52,428 nucleotides of DNA, taken from IMG/VR virus record IMGVR_UViG_3300033153_009436, positions 1 to 52,428 of that record; one strand, 5' to 3'. This document shows, piece after piece, positions 18,370 to 25,393 of the stretch. Numbering within the stretch: the stretch's first letter is position 1; every line of letters starts with the position of its first letter. The notes below the pieces were generated by a model. It did not search any database. It was not told where the DNA came from and saw only the letters and a program-made list of their open reading frames with translations. A program made the position numbers and the translations under genes. Source of the stretch: a virus.

Positions 18370-18927
18370 ATGGCACTTAGAAAATTAAAACAAGAAAGTC
18401 CAGGTAAAATTCTGCAGAAAGCAGAGGATAGTAGAGCTGAAGGTGGCTTAGCTAGACTAGCTCATGTTAACTATGTGGTAGAATATCTAAACAATCTTGG
18501 AAAAACTACGTATGTAGATAATGCTGCTGCTCTTGCAGATGGTAAAAAACCAGGAGATATTATTGCAATAACAAGTAATCCTGGTTACCTGAGTCCACTG
18601 GCAGTAGTAGTAGAAGCAATTCCTGTGATTATGGCAGATGTAAGATATATAAGTTGTGTTATGGGACCTGGTGCTTCACCTGATGTTTTGTTAAGTGATG
18701 CAGAAGTTTTATTACTTATAACTGCTATGATGCCGCCTTTAGGCTGGACTTCTTTCTGGTTAACAGATACAGAGCCTCCTGAATTTATTCATTGTTATGT
18801 AGTAGATCCAACTTATGTTGCAGGAACATTAGAACAAAATACAACTGCTTTAGAACTTTCACAACCAGGATTAACAGGTTATGCTGATTGTACAGCGTGT
18901 GAAGCAGCTCATCCACCACCACCATAG
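18370..18927 (+). CDS. Second fibre-like protein sharing the N-terminal module
   Basis: 185 residues. The N-terminus (AEGGLARLAHVNYVVEYLNN) matches the start of the protein at 16122 over about 35 residues, so the two look like paralogous attachment modules with different C-termini. A YVDNAAALADGKKPGDI segment resembles short motifs in phage tail proteins. The end contains CTAC and a proline run (PPPP). Probably a virion surface protein. Confidence 0.58.
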   Translation: MALRKLKQESPGKILQKAEDSRAEGGLARLAHVNYVVEYLNNLGKTTYVDNAAALADGKKPGDIIAITSNPGYLSPLAVVVEAIPVIMADVRYISCVMGPGASPDVLLSDAEVLLLITAMMPPLGWTSFWLTDTEPPEFIHCYVVDPTYVAGTLEQNTTALELSQPGLTGYADCTACEAAHPPPP

Positions 18928-18957
18928 AAAATTAACTTTAACAAATAAATAGAAATT

Positions 18958-19353
18958 ATGGCAAGAAAAAAACCATTACCAGAATATCAAGGATATACAA
19001 AGTCTGAAACAGATTCAGTACCAGCATGGGAAGAACGTGAAGAATTATGGACTCCTAATAATGAATATCATCCTACACCTCTACCTGATTTTATTCAAGA
19101 TCCTAATGAAATTGGTCCTTCAACAGAAGAACAATTTAATTATAAAAATCAATTTAATCGATGGAATCAGGATAGTATTCCTGAGAGTATACCTATAATT
19201 GATCAAATAAAAAGGAGACACCTTCAACGCCAGAAAGGGCAAGACTTTTATATAAAAAGAGAAGGTGGTCAAATACTTGACTCTTTTAAGAGTGCAGCCA
19301 GATTTGATCAGAAGACTTATAAAAAGAATCCAGGTAGGAGAAGTAAAGGATAA
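18958..19353 (+). CDS. Hypothetical charged structural-region protein
   Basis: 131 residues, hydrophilic, rich in Pro, Asn, Glu and aromatic residues, ending strongly basic (KNPGRRSKG). It shows no hydrophobic core, so it may be extended in the virion or bind nucleic acid. It starts a series of small basic proteins up to 20149. Not recognised. Confidence 0.55.
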   Translation: MARKKPLPEYQGYTKSETDSVPAWEEREELWTPNNEYHPTPLPDFIQDPNEIGPSTEEQFNYKNQFNRWNQDSIPESIPIIDQIKRRHLQRQKGQDFYIKREGGQILDSFKSAARFDQKTYKKNPGRRSKG

Positions 19354-19356
19354 GTT

Positions 19357-19524
19357 ATGCATGGAATTACAGATCTTGTAGGAATTACATTTCCAGGTAC
19401 GAAGGCACATAGAAGGAAAAGGCTTGAAAACATAGCTAAAAAGTGCAGTAAAGTATCTGGTTGTTCTGGTAGAGCACGAAGATTACAAGCAAGAAGTGCT
19501 AGAATAGCAAGGAGGGGATATTAA
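19357..19524 (+). CDS. Tiny arginine-rich protein (55 aa)
   Basis: 55 residues, very basic, ending in a run of Arg/Ala (RARRLQARSARIARRGY) with two Cys in KCSKVSGCSG. It starts 3 bases after the preceding stop and its TAA is directly followed by the next ATG. A DNA-binding or packaged minor virion protein is plausible from composition only. Confidence 0.55.
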   Translation: MHGITDLVGITFPGTKAHRRKRLENIAKKCSKVSGCSGRARRLQARSARIARRGY

Positions 19525-19647
19525 ATGGGGTGTGGTTGCGGAAATAAGAAAAACACTTCTGGCAAACTGCTACCTCATTTGAGTGTGAATAAGAGAAAGA
19601 AAACCATGGCTAAGCCTAAAACAAATAAATATGGAAGAGTTAAATAA
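19525..19647 (+). CDS. Tiny cysteine-motif protein, paralogue of the one at 20021
   Basis: 40 residues beginning MGCGCGNKK, then a basic tail. The GNKKNTSGKLLPHLSVNKRK segment parallels NKKKKGVSHKLLPYLTDKKK in the protein at 20021, so the two are probably duplicates. The end overlaps the next gene by 17 bases. Function unknown; the CxC could bind a metal. Confidence 0.5.
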   Translation: MGCGCGNKKNTSGKLLPHLSVNKRKKTMAKPKTNKYGRVK

Positions 19648-19756
19648 AGTAAAGTGTCAATGTGGACATACTGAGGATCCTGATGGAAATTGTGATGGTT
19701 CTCATGAAAAGCTAGTTAAAGATGGCAAAGCTAAGCAAGAAGACAAAAGCTGCTAG
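19631..19756 (+). CDS. Mini CDGSH-like iron-sulfur motif protein (41 aa)
   Basis: 41 residues containing CQCGHTEDPDGNCDGSH (Cys9, Cys11, Cys21, His25). CDGSH proteins hold a 2Fe-2S cluster with three Cys and one His in the pattern CxCx2[ST]x3PxCDG[SAT]H; here all four ligands are present but the spacing before CDGSH is one residue longer and the Pro is shifted. The remainder is a Lys-rich tail. It overlaps its neighbours on both sides (19525 gene and 19722 gene). Cluster binding is inference. Confidence 0.5.
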   Translation: MEELNKVKCQCGHTEDPDGNCDGSHEKLVKDGKAKQEDKSC

Positions 19757-20014
19757 GAAAAAGCCAGGGGGATCTAATGTAGGTACGTACAAAGACGTGA
19801 AGTCCTTTTGTGGTCCTGCAGGTGGAGCACCCGCTGGTTCTTTTCCCACTAATACTATTGAAAGAGGTAGGTCAGCTCTTAAATTAGCTCACAATGCCCT
19901 AATCCAGGAGGAATTAAGGCTTGTGTACTCAGGAAGTACCCTTCTTTAAGAAAGAAGAAGGATGGTGGAAGTGTACATGGTACCTTTGAGCCCAATGGAA
20001 TGGGATGGTTATAA
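19722..20014 (+). pseudogene. Small conserved phage protein split by a -1 frameshift
   Basis: The frame from 19722 encodes MAKLSKKTKAARKKPGG and FCGPAGGAPAGSFPTNTIER, then RSALKLAHNA, and drifts to a stop at 19949. The neighbouring frame continues the expected sequence from the CCC at 19897-19899: APNPGGIKACVLRKYPSL, then a Gly/Lys-rich end at 20014. I know the join AHNAPNP as a conserved pattern in Bacteroidetes phage proteins. One base appears missing in a C-run; a real mutation, a sequencing indel or a -1 ribosomal shift would explain it. No classic slippery heptamer is visible, so I favour an indel. Confidence 0.65.
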
Positions 20015-20020
20015 AAGACT

Positions 20021-20149
20021 ATGAGTTGTAAAGAATGTAATAAAAAGAAAAAGGGAGTTTCACATAAACTGCTACCTTATCTAACTGATAAGAAAAAGAT
20101 TGATCCTATAATGGAAGCTTGGAGAATTAAATATGAAATAACAAAGTAA
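20021..20149 (+). CDS. Tiny cysteine-motif protein, paralogue of the one at 19525
   Basis: 42 residues: MSCKECNKKKKGV, then HKLLPYLTDKKK shared with the 19525 product, then a helical tail (MEAWRIKYEITK). CxxC here replaces CxC there. It lies 2 bases before the holin start. Unknown function; the pair flanks the CDGSH-like and frameshifted genes. Confidence 0.5.
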   Translation: MSCKECNKKKKGVSHKLLPYLTDKKKIDPIMEAWRIKYEITK

Positions 20150-20151
20150 CC

Positions 20152-20595
20152 ATGGCATTACCAATAATAGCTAAAATATTTGGAGGTCTTTTAGGTAAGG
20201 CTGACAAGATCATTGATGATGTGGTCACTTCAGGTGAAGAGAAGTTGATATTAAAGAACCAGCTTGAAGAACTTCTAGCCAAGAGTGAACAGATTATTAA
20301 TCAAAATGTAACTGATAGGTGGAAGTCTGACATGGCTAGTGATAGCTGGCTCAGTAAGAATGTGAGACCAATGGTTCTTTTATTTCTGGTCTTCTGTACT
20401 GTCTTGATGGTTTTTATAGATGCGGGGAGTATTACATTCAATGTAGAGGATAAATGGGTTGACTTACTTCAATTAGTATTAATTACAGTAATTGGTGCAT
20501 ACTTTGGAGGCAGATCCATAGAGAAGGTGGGAAAGATTAAATCTTGGAGAGAAAAAAGAGCTGAGAGAAAGGCAGCAAAAAACTTAGATGATTAG
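20152..20595 (+). CDS. 3TM-type holin (GTA holin family-like)
   Basis: 147 residues. The SWLSKNVRPMVLLFLVFCTV segment, a second membrane helix (about 103-119, LLQLVLITVIGAYFGG) and the GGRSIEKVGK end match the 3TM phage holin family (GTA_holin_3TM). It would collect in the inner membrane and open it at lysis. The first 60 residues hold an amphipathic segment and a helical charged region; the tail is basic. It is near the end of the late unit and overlaps a 38-residue membrane protein. No endolysin is visible in the window. Confidence 0.75.
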   Translation: MALPIIAKIFGGLLGKADKIIDDVVTSGEEKLILKNQLEELLAKSEQIINQNVTDRWKSDMASDSWLSKNVRPMVLLFLVFCTVLMVFIDAGSITFNVEDKWVDLLQLVLITVIGAYFGGRSIEKVGKIKSWREKRAERKAAKNLDD

Positions 20596-20704
20596 ATGCT
20601 TAGGATCTCTTCTTTATAATACAGCATTAGTTACAATCACATTTGCACTCCTTCCTTTTCTAATAGTAATTGCTACTATAGGTGTTATTCTTAAATCAAA
20701 ATAG
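20588..20704 (+). CDS. Membrane microprotein overlapping the holin (38 aa)
   Basis: 38 residues, almost all hydrophobic (LVTITFALLPFLIVIATIGVIL between charged ends). Its ATG is inside the last codons of the holin in another frame (8-base overlap). The position suggests a holin regulator or second holin component; sequence alone does not decide this. Its TAG stop lies in the left arm of the terminator. Confidence 0.5.
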   Translation: MIRCLGSLLYNTALVTITFALLPFLIVIATIGVILKSK

Positions 20705-20735
20705 AAGGCTCCCGTATTGCTACGGGATACCTTCT
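20703..20735 (+). terminator. Terminator hairpin ending the late plus-strand unit
   Basis: AGAAGG (20703-20708) pairs with CCTTCT (20730-20735), and inside it CCCGTA (20711-20716) pairs with TACGGG (20721-20726) around a TTGC loop. A second perfect hairpin follows (CTAATAAA 20745-20752 with TTTATTAG 20761-20768). These close the plus-strand unit facing the minus-strand gene that ends at 20826. The rest of 20736-20825 shows no convincing gene. Confidence 0.7.
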
Positions 20736-20825
20736 TATTAAGAACTAATAAATACCATGCTTTATTAGGCTGAAAAACCCTGACGGGACATGATATCACT
20801 CATAGTGGAGCATTAACCATACCCA

Positions 20826-21083
20826 TCATATTTCCTTGTATAGAAGATTTTCAAGTTGTTCTATAATATCATATCTATTAGTGGAATCCTCCATTATATT
20901 GTAGATCTTTTTGGCAAGTTCTTTTATATATTCTGATTTATAATCTTCTTCTAATCTTTCATCTTTTTCAATTGCATCAATTACTTCTTTCATATCATCT
21001 ACTGTACTATTCTTTATAGTATTTAACACAATATGCAATCTTTTTTTATACATTGTCTCATAAAACTTTACATTTTCATCCAT
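20826..21083 (-). CDS. Hypothetical helical protein
   Basis: 85 residues, charged and helical throughout (DDMKEVIDAIEKDERLEEDY), with no hydrophobic segment. It is the last minus-strand gene of the replication side, downstream of the DUF932 gene and of a terminator, and has its own palindromic site 20 bases before the start. A small regulator is one possibility. Not recognised. Confidence 0.55.
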   Translation of the reverse strand: MDENVKFYETMYKKRLHIVLNTIKNSTVDDMKEVIDAIEKDERLEEDYKSEYIKELAKKIYNIMEDSTNRYDIIEQLENLLYKEI

Positions 21084-21102
21084 TTTTATTATTTGAGTTA
21101 AC

Positions 21103-21117
21103 TATCAAAATTTGATA
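21103..21117. promoter_or_regulatory. Perfect 15-base palindrome, operator candidate
   Basis: TATCAAA-A-TTTGATA, two 7-base arms around one base, about 20 bases upstream of the start at 21083. Size and position fit a binding site for a dimeric repressor, perhaps for autoregulation of the 85-residue gene. No second copy was found by eye. Confidence 0.4.
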
Positions 21118-21125
21118 CTTTTTCT

Positions 21126-21169
21126 GGGTAAAAGAGAGAAGAATTTACCCTCTTATTGCTAAAAGGGTA
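21126..21169 (-). promoter_or_regulatory. Overlapping alternative hairpins in leader of the 20826 gene
   Basis: GGGTAAA (21126-21132) can pair with TTTACCC (21144-21150), but the same TACCCT (21146-21151) can instead pair with AGGGTA (21164-21169). The two stems exclude each other, like antiterminator and terminator folds, and lie in the 145-base gap before the gene at 20826-21083. Confidence 0.3.
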
Positions 21170-21200
21170 GACTCAAACTCATTTATACATAATAAAGTAA

Positions 21201-21219
21201 ACCGCACATATTTTGCGGT
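21201..21219 (-). terminator. Terminator after the DUF932 gene
   Basis: ACCGCA (21201-21206) pairs with TGCGGT (21214-21219). It lies just past the DUF932 stop (21229) on the minus strand and is followed there by TTTACTTTATTA. The T-run is imperfect. Confidence 0.5.
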
Positions 21220-21228
21220 ATGTAGACT

Positions 21229-22290
21229 TTAAATTTCAAAGCCATCTTGGTCCTCAAAATCTAATTCTTCATCTTCAGGTGTAGAAAAGACTGTCTCATT
21301 AGCATTGTCTTTTTTGGTACTATAAAATGGTTTTTCCTGAGAAGATTCTTCAACTCCAGTGTGCACCCTATGTGCATGTTGGTTTTCAGTTGAAGATTCA
21401 GAGGGTATAGGTTCTGACTCAGTATCATTTATATTAATATCCTCTATCACGGGGCTATCCGTACTACTTTGTGATGATTCTGACTCAGTCAATACATCAT
21501 CAGGATTTGTGGTATCTTGTTGATTAACACCCATCTTCCCAAGAACATCCGCCACTATAAAGTCATGAAACTTCTGTTGGTCACTTAACCAGGTCCTGGG
21601 ATGAGACTTCTTAAATGCATGCGTCACATGATTGTAAAAAGCCCAAGCATTATCTTGATCAGCCTTATAATCATAAGAAGCTTCATTCATTTCAGACTTA
21701 ATACATGACATCTGTGTTACATCTAGAACTTTTTCATCAAAAAATAGTCGTCCCAGCAACTCTGATTGCTCTTGAATAGACAGGTCAATTGTTCTGAGAG
21801 AGTTCTTATCAGTAACAAGATTCTTAAAGAACTTGTGTGCATGCTTAATTTGTGATGAAATTTGTGATTTTACTTCACTATCTGCAGATCCTGTGTGTTT
21901 TCTAGCAAAGTTTGCCATATCGCCACATACCATTCCATTACTGCAGCACATAACATATCCTCCTACAGCACATTGAAATCTTGTGCTCTTATCATAAGAG
22001 TTTGTCCATGCAAACATCATTCCCAGGTCTTCTTCCTCCTGAACTTCAGGTGAATATAAATTAAATACCTGCGGTATTGCTTTGATGTGATATATACCCT
22101 GAGCTACTTGGGCGTTCATATTGGCTCTATAAAGTACTTTCTCTATCATGAAGCCATTTGCCTTTAATAAGTCTTCTGTGTGACTTATTACGTCTTTATG
22201 AGGTATTACAGTGTAAGTATCCCCATGTTTTGGTAACGGACTGGTTTCTAAAAAGTATTTAGTTGTTTCTGTTGGTCTTGTGTATCCCAT
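21229..22290 (-). CDS. DUF932 family phage protein
   Basis: 353 residues. Residues about 75-135 match DUF932 (NSYDKSTRFQCAVGGYVMCC then SNGMVCGD), a family common in phages and plasmids with no settled function. The last 100 residues are Ser/Glu/Asp-rich and probably disordered, ending DFEDQDGFEI. That acidic end resembles those of the proteins at 35792 and 45148 and recalls SSB-type interaction tails. It is downstream of DNA polymerase in the same unit, so a replication-linked role is likely. Confidence 0.75.
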   Translation of the reverse strand: MGYTRPTETTKYFLETSPLPKHGDTYTVIPHKDVISHTEDLLKANGFMIEKVLYRANMNAQVAQGIYHIKAIPQVFNLYSPEVQEEEDLGMMFAWTNSYDKSTRFQCAVGGYVMCCSNGMVCGDMANFARKHTGSADSEVKSQISSQIKHAHKFFKNLVTDKNSLRTIDLSIQEQSELLGRLFFDEKVLDVTQMSCIKSEMNEASYDYKADQDNAWAFYNHVTHAFKKSHPRTWLSDQQKFHDFIVADVLGKMGVNQQDTTNPDDVLTESESSQSSTDSPVIEDININDTESEPIPSESSTENQHAHRVHTGVEESSQEKPFYSTKKDNANETVFSTPEDEELDFEDQDGFEI

Positions 22291-22309
22291 TTTTTGTTGG
22301 TTTTAATTA

Positions 22310-22507
22310 TTAATATCCACTCATTTTTAAATAGCTAATTAAATACTTAGCGTATACAATATCAAAAGTCTCTCCGTTATATCTGAAAGATCTTTCTTCA
22401 GAGTCTGTTGCTTTTGCATATGCATCTCTGAATTCCACAGCTTCCTCTTTAGAGAAGAATGTAGTTTTTCTATGTAAATCATTTATTTCTTTTTTAGGTT
22501 CATCCAT
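22310..22507 (-). CDS. Hypothetical small protein after DNA polymerase
   Basis: 65 residues, mixed charge, with aromatic residues in a SFRYNGETFDIVYAKYLISY segment that suggests a small beta-alpha fold. Its ATG overlaps the polymerase stop by one base (TAATG), so it is co-translated with the polymerase. Not recognised. Confidence 0.55.
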   Translation of the reverse strand: MDEPKKEINDLHRKTTFFSKEEAVEFRDAYAKATDSEERSFRYNGETFDIVYAKYLISYLKMSGY

Positions 22508-24495
22508 TAAAATAATTTTAATTGATTTGATTCAGCCATAATATTACTAATCTCCTTTTCAATGGCTTGTATATAATATCTATTATCAATATCATATGCA
22601 CTCCATCTCACATAAAGTTTCATTTTATTATAAACTGTTTGTAACCATTGTCCAGATTCAAGTTGAATTTCTCTTTTATCATCAGAGTTTACTTTGATGA
22701 TCTTAGATCCTTTATTAGATATATAGTATCTATTAATTTTCTGAAGATTGTCTTCTACTTGATGATCTACATCAATATATCTAGATATTTGTTGCCATTT
22801 ACCCTTACTTTTTCCTCCTATACAAAAATCAAGAATATTTTTATTAGATTCTATATAGTCAGAAGGGAGCATTCCTTTAACAAAGTAAGCATAAATTCCT
22901 TTAGGAATTACAAGTTTTGACTTATTTTTATGCAACATTAAGTTGTTGAATTCAAACCGTCCCTTACATTTTGTTTTACCATAAAAGAACTTATTACCTT
23001 TTACTATGAACACGTAGTGAGGATTTTTAGCTTTAATATCTCGCCATAAACCCATTTCTACCTCTTTATAATCATGAATTGCAATATAATTATTTACATC
23101 AGCAAGTATGATTTTTTGATATTGATCATGATCAAGTTCTAAATTTGTAAGACTTTCCCATTTTTTACACACATCTCTATATGTTTCAATAGAATTTCTA
23201 GGTATACGTGTCTCAATACCATCAGTGTTCTGCAATAAACCCTGGGCTTCTGGAATTGCTTCCATGATCATCTCATAAAGCATCATTAAGCTTAGTTGCC
23301 CATTAACAGTGACACGCATTGTATACTCAGGATCATAAAAGAAAGATTTATCCTCATTACTAAGGCCATAAACACAATTAAGTGCAATCTTATAAACATA
23401 GTTCATAGGATTACTCTTTGGTATCTTAATTCTTTCATTATAGAACCATTGATACAGATCACAAAATTCTTTTTTGGGTAAGTGAGCTGGGGACCATTCA
23501 TTCTTTATAGCTAAATTTGGATAAAAACTTTTAACATCTGAGCTCATTATAACCCATTCATCATCTGCTTCATATACTCCTGAAGTAATGGCTCCGTGAG
23601 CTCCACCTAATCCAAAGTTAGTTTTCATACCTCTATAATTAACAGAATATTTGAAAACTCCTTTTAATTGTGTAGGATCAAGTTCAACAGATTTGAATTT
23701 ATCCAAAAGTAAATTAAACTCTGGAGTATTAAATTCAATATAATCAAGAAGGATATTGTTTACTTTGATTACTTCTCTATATGTGCGTAAACTTTTAAGT
23801 TCTTTCTTGGAGATTCCAAGTTCCTTACTTAAATAATGTGCAAATATTTCCTTACTAATAGCTGGTTCTGAAGAAGAAAATAAATTGATCTTATATTTCT
23901 CCGTAAGTTCTTTACGCAATCCTATTTCAGACTTGGATCTATTATAAATTTCCTTAGTTGAGTCAACATCATTAATACAATACTGAATTATTGTTTTTAT
24001 TTCCTTTTTGGTCCCAATTTCAGTTTCATGATGTATTGGCATGTCCAGGATGTTATCCCAATCCATACTATACTGAATCCACTTTAGTGAAGATCTTTTA
24101 GCTGGATTATCCCAATGATTTAACTTAAACACATCTATCTGACCAATCTTCATCTCCCAGGGAGCATAATCTTGCCAAGATTGATTGTTACTTTTACTTA
24201 TACATTTTTGTGCATATGTATATATAGACTTTGCTATGTCCTCCGCTTTAAGAGAATTTAATGTTGTATAATTATCTAGTATATAGTGAGTGACTTGTGC
24301 ATCAAAGGCTAAACCATTATATGATATATGCCATTCTCTATACATTTCATTCTTTCTAAGAAATTCCATGAAAGCATCAAAGTCATTCTGTAGTTCATGT
24401 ATTACAAAAACTTCTTGCTCAGAGGTCTTGTAATGTTTAAATACTGCTACAAAACAATTGCTTAATGTTTCATAATCCATCACATAGTGGTTCAT
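22507..24495 (-). CDS. Family B DNA polymerase with 3'-5' exonuclease
   Basis: 662 residues, short for family B. Exonuclease motifs: DYE at 7-9, SYNGLAFD at 58-65, YCIND at 172-176. Polymerase motifs: A (D320-VKSFYP), B (K369-IALNCVYG), C (QNTDG at 422-426). Motif C has Asn for the first Asp of the usual DTD; the second Asp (D425), the more critical one in the family, is kept. The last five residues are QLKLF, the consensus bacterial sliding-clamp-binding motif, at the same C-terminal place as in E. coli Pol II. No phage clamp is in the window, so it may use the host clamp. Start overlaps the upstream gene as ATGA. Confidence 0.92.
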   Translation of the reverse strand: MNHYVMDYETLSNCFVAVFKHYKTSEQEVFVIHELQNDFDAFMEFLRKNEMYREWHISYNGLAFDAQVTHYILDNYTTLNSLKAEDIAKSIYTYAQKCISKSNNQSWQDYAPWEMKIGQIDVFKLNHWDNPAKRSSLKWIQYSMDWDNILDMPIHHETEIGTKKEIKTIIQYCINDVDSTKEIYNRSKSEIGLRKELTEKYKINLFSSSEPAISKEIFAHYLSKELGISKKELKSLRTYREVIKVNNILLDYIEFNTPEFNLLLDKFKSVELDPTQLKGVFKYSVNYRGMKTNFGLGGAHGAITSGVYEADDEWVIMSSDVKSFYPNLAIKNEWSPAHLPKKEFCDLYQWFYNERIKIPKSNPMNYVYKIALNCVYGLSNEDKSFFYDPEYTMRVTVNGQLSLMMLYEMIMEAIPEAQGLLQNTDGIETRIPRNSIETYRDVCKKWESLTNLELDHDQYQKIILADVNNYIAIHDYKEVEMGLWRDIKAKNPHYVFIVKGNKFFYGKTKCKGRFEFNNLMLHKNKSKLVIPKGIYAYFVKGMLPSDYIESNKNILDFCIGGKSKGKWQQISRYIDVDHQVEDNLQKINRYYISNKGSKIIKVNSDDKREIQLESGQWLQTVYNKMKLYVRWSAYDIDNRYYIQAIEKEISNIMAESNQLKLF

Positions 24496-24842
24496 ACATC
24501 TGAATTTAATTTTCTTATTTGTACACTTATTGGAACTCTTAGTCTAGGGTGTATAGTTTTTAATTTTACAAACCATTTTAAATATAATAAATCTTTGCAT
24601 TCTGCAATTTTCTCTCCCTTATACTTACCAAAAGGCATCTTAGTAAATACAGTACCATTATGTGTTGTCTTATTTCCATAAAGCACATCTCTAAATATAT
24701 ATTCTTTACCATTAGATGCTTTATAGCTTTTTTTGGAGAACAAACTCTTCTTTATATCCTGAAGAGTTATATTACATGTTTGACTTGCTAGTCTCATGCT
24801 TTCATATTGACATCCTGATATTAAATCTTTAACTGGTTTCAT
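24492..24842 (-). CDS. DUF3820-like protein
   Basis: 116 residues from the ATG at 24842. A longer frame to 24875 would run through a terminator, so the shorter start is preferred. The MPFGKYKGEKIAE then YLKWFV pattern matches the DUF3820 family, often found with phage replication genes. The first half has a CNITLQDIKKSL segment. It overlaps the polymerase start as ATGA and so is co-translated with it. Function unknown. Confidence 0.6.
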   Translation of the reverse strand: MKPVKDLISGCQYESMRLASQTCNITLQDIKKSLFSKKSYKASNGKEYIFRDVLYGNKTTHNGTVFTKMPFGKYKGEKIAECKDLLYLKWFVKLKTIHPRLRVPISVQIRKLNSDV

Positions 24843-24859
24843 AATTTCTAATTTTAGGC

Positions 24860-24886
24860 AAAAAAAAAGGGACACATTAGCATCCC
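24860..24886 (-). terminator. Strong intrinsic terminator
   Basis: On the minus strand GGGATGC pairs with GTGTCCC (two G-U pairs) around TAAT, directly followed by nine T. It separates the gene ending at 24932 from the DUF3820-polymerase pair. Confidence 0.85.
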
Positions 24887-24907
24887 TTCCTCTTTACATA
24901 TAAATAA

Positions 24908-24925
24908 ATTAGCCGTATGGCTAAT
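24908..24925 (-). terminator. Second hairpin upstream of the terminator
   Basis: ATTAGCC (24908-24914) and GGCTAAT (24919-24925) form a perfect 7-bp stem with a GTAT loop, just after the stop at 24932. It is followed on the minus strand by TTTATTTATA, so it may be a tandem terminator or an RNA-stability hairpin. Confidence 0.5.
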
Positions 24926-24931
24926 GCTTTC

Positions 24932-25369
24932 TTATACTTTAGCCAATGACTCTTGCATAATAATTTTTGATTCTGGTTTTTCTGGAGCTGCTTTTAAGAA
25001 AGGTTTAAATTTGAATTCTGATGCATTTACTGCAAAAGTATTTATGAAATTTACAATTTCTTTCTCTTCAGATATATAGAATTCAGAGAATGTATCAACC
25101 ATAACTCTTTGTTCTTTAATTGTTTTACCACTTTCACGTCTTGCTATTTTTAATCTTGCTGGATCTCCATTATCATCTATTTTTGGAACCATATGATATG
25201 ATCCTTTCATTGTTTTTGTAATTACTGCTAATATCTTTGACTGTGGGTCAAATAAGCATTCTACATATGGACATTCAGGTGTTGCTGGAACAAGAGTAAA
25301 TGTTTTTTCATTCCTAAAACTTGAGGTAATCATGATCATATTCTGACCAAGTGAATTTTTTGCATTCAT
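24932..25369 (-). CDS. Hypothetical protein of the nuclease unit
   Basis: 145 residues, mostly beta by eye in the first half (TFTLVPATPECPYVECLFD, ILAVITKTMKGSYHMVP) and charged at the end (LKAAPEKPESK). It is preceded by a good promoter match inside the gene before it and followed by two hairpins, so it can be made as its own abundant transcript. It is acidic to neutral and lacks membrane segments. Not recognised. Confidence 0.6.
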   Translation of the reverse strand: MNAKNSLGQNMIMITSSFRNEKTFTLVPATPECPYVECLFDPQSKILAVITKTMKGSYHMVPKIDDNGDPARLKIARRESGKTIKEQRVMVDTFSEFYISEEKEIVNFINTFAVNASEFKFKPFLKAAPEKPESKIIMQESLAKV

Positions 25370-25393
25370 GAAAAGTTATTTTTATTTGTTAGA

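Noticed and set aside
20614-20799. 61-residue minus-strand frame after the holin
   Set aside because: It spans the terminator hairpins and has no family-like sequence.
24843-24875. Longer N-terminus for the DUF3820-like gene
   Set aside because: It would be encoded within the terminator hairpin and its T-run.
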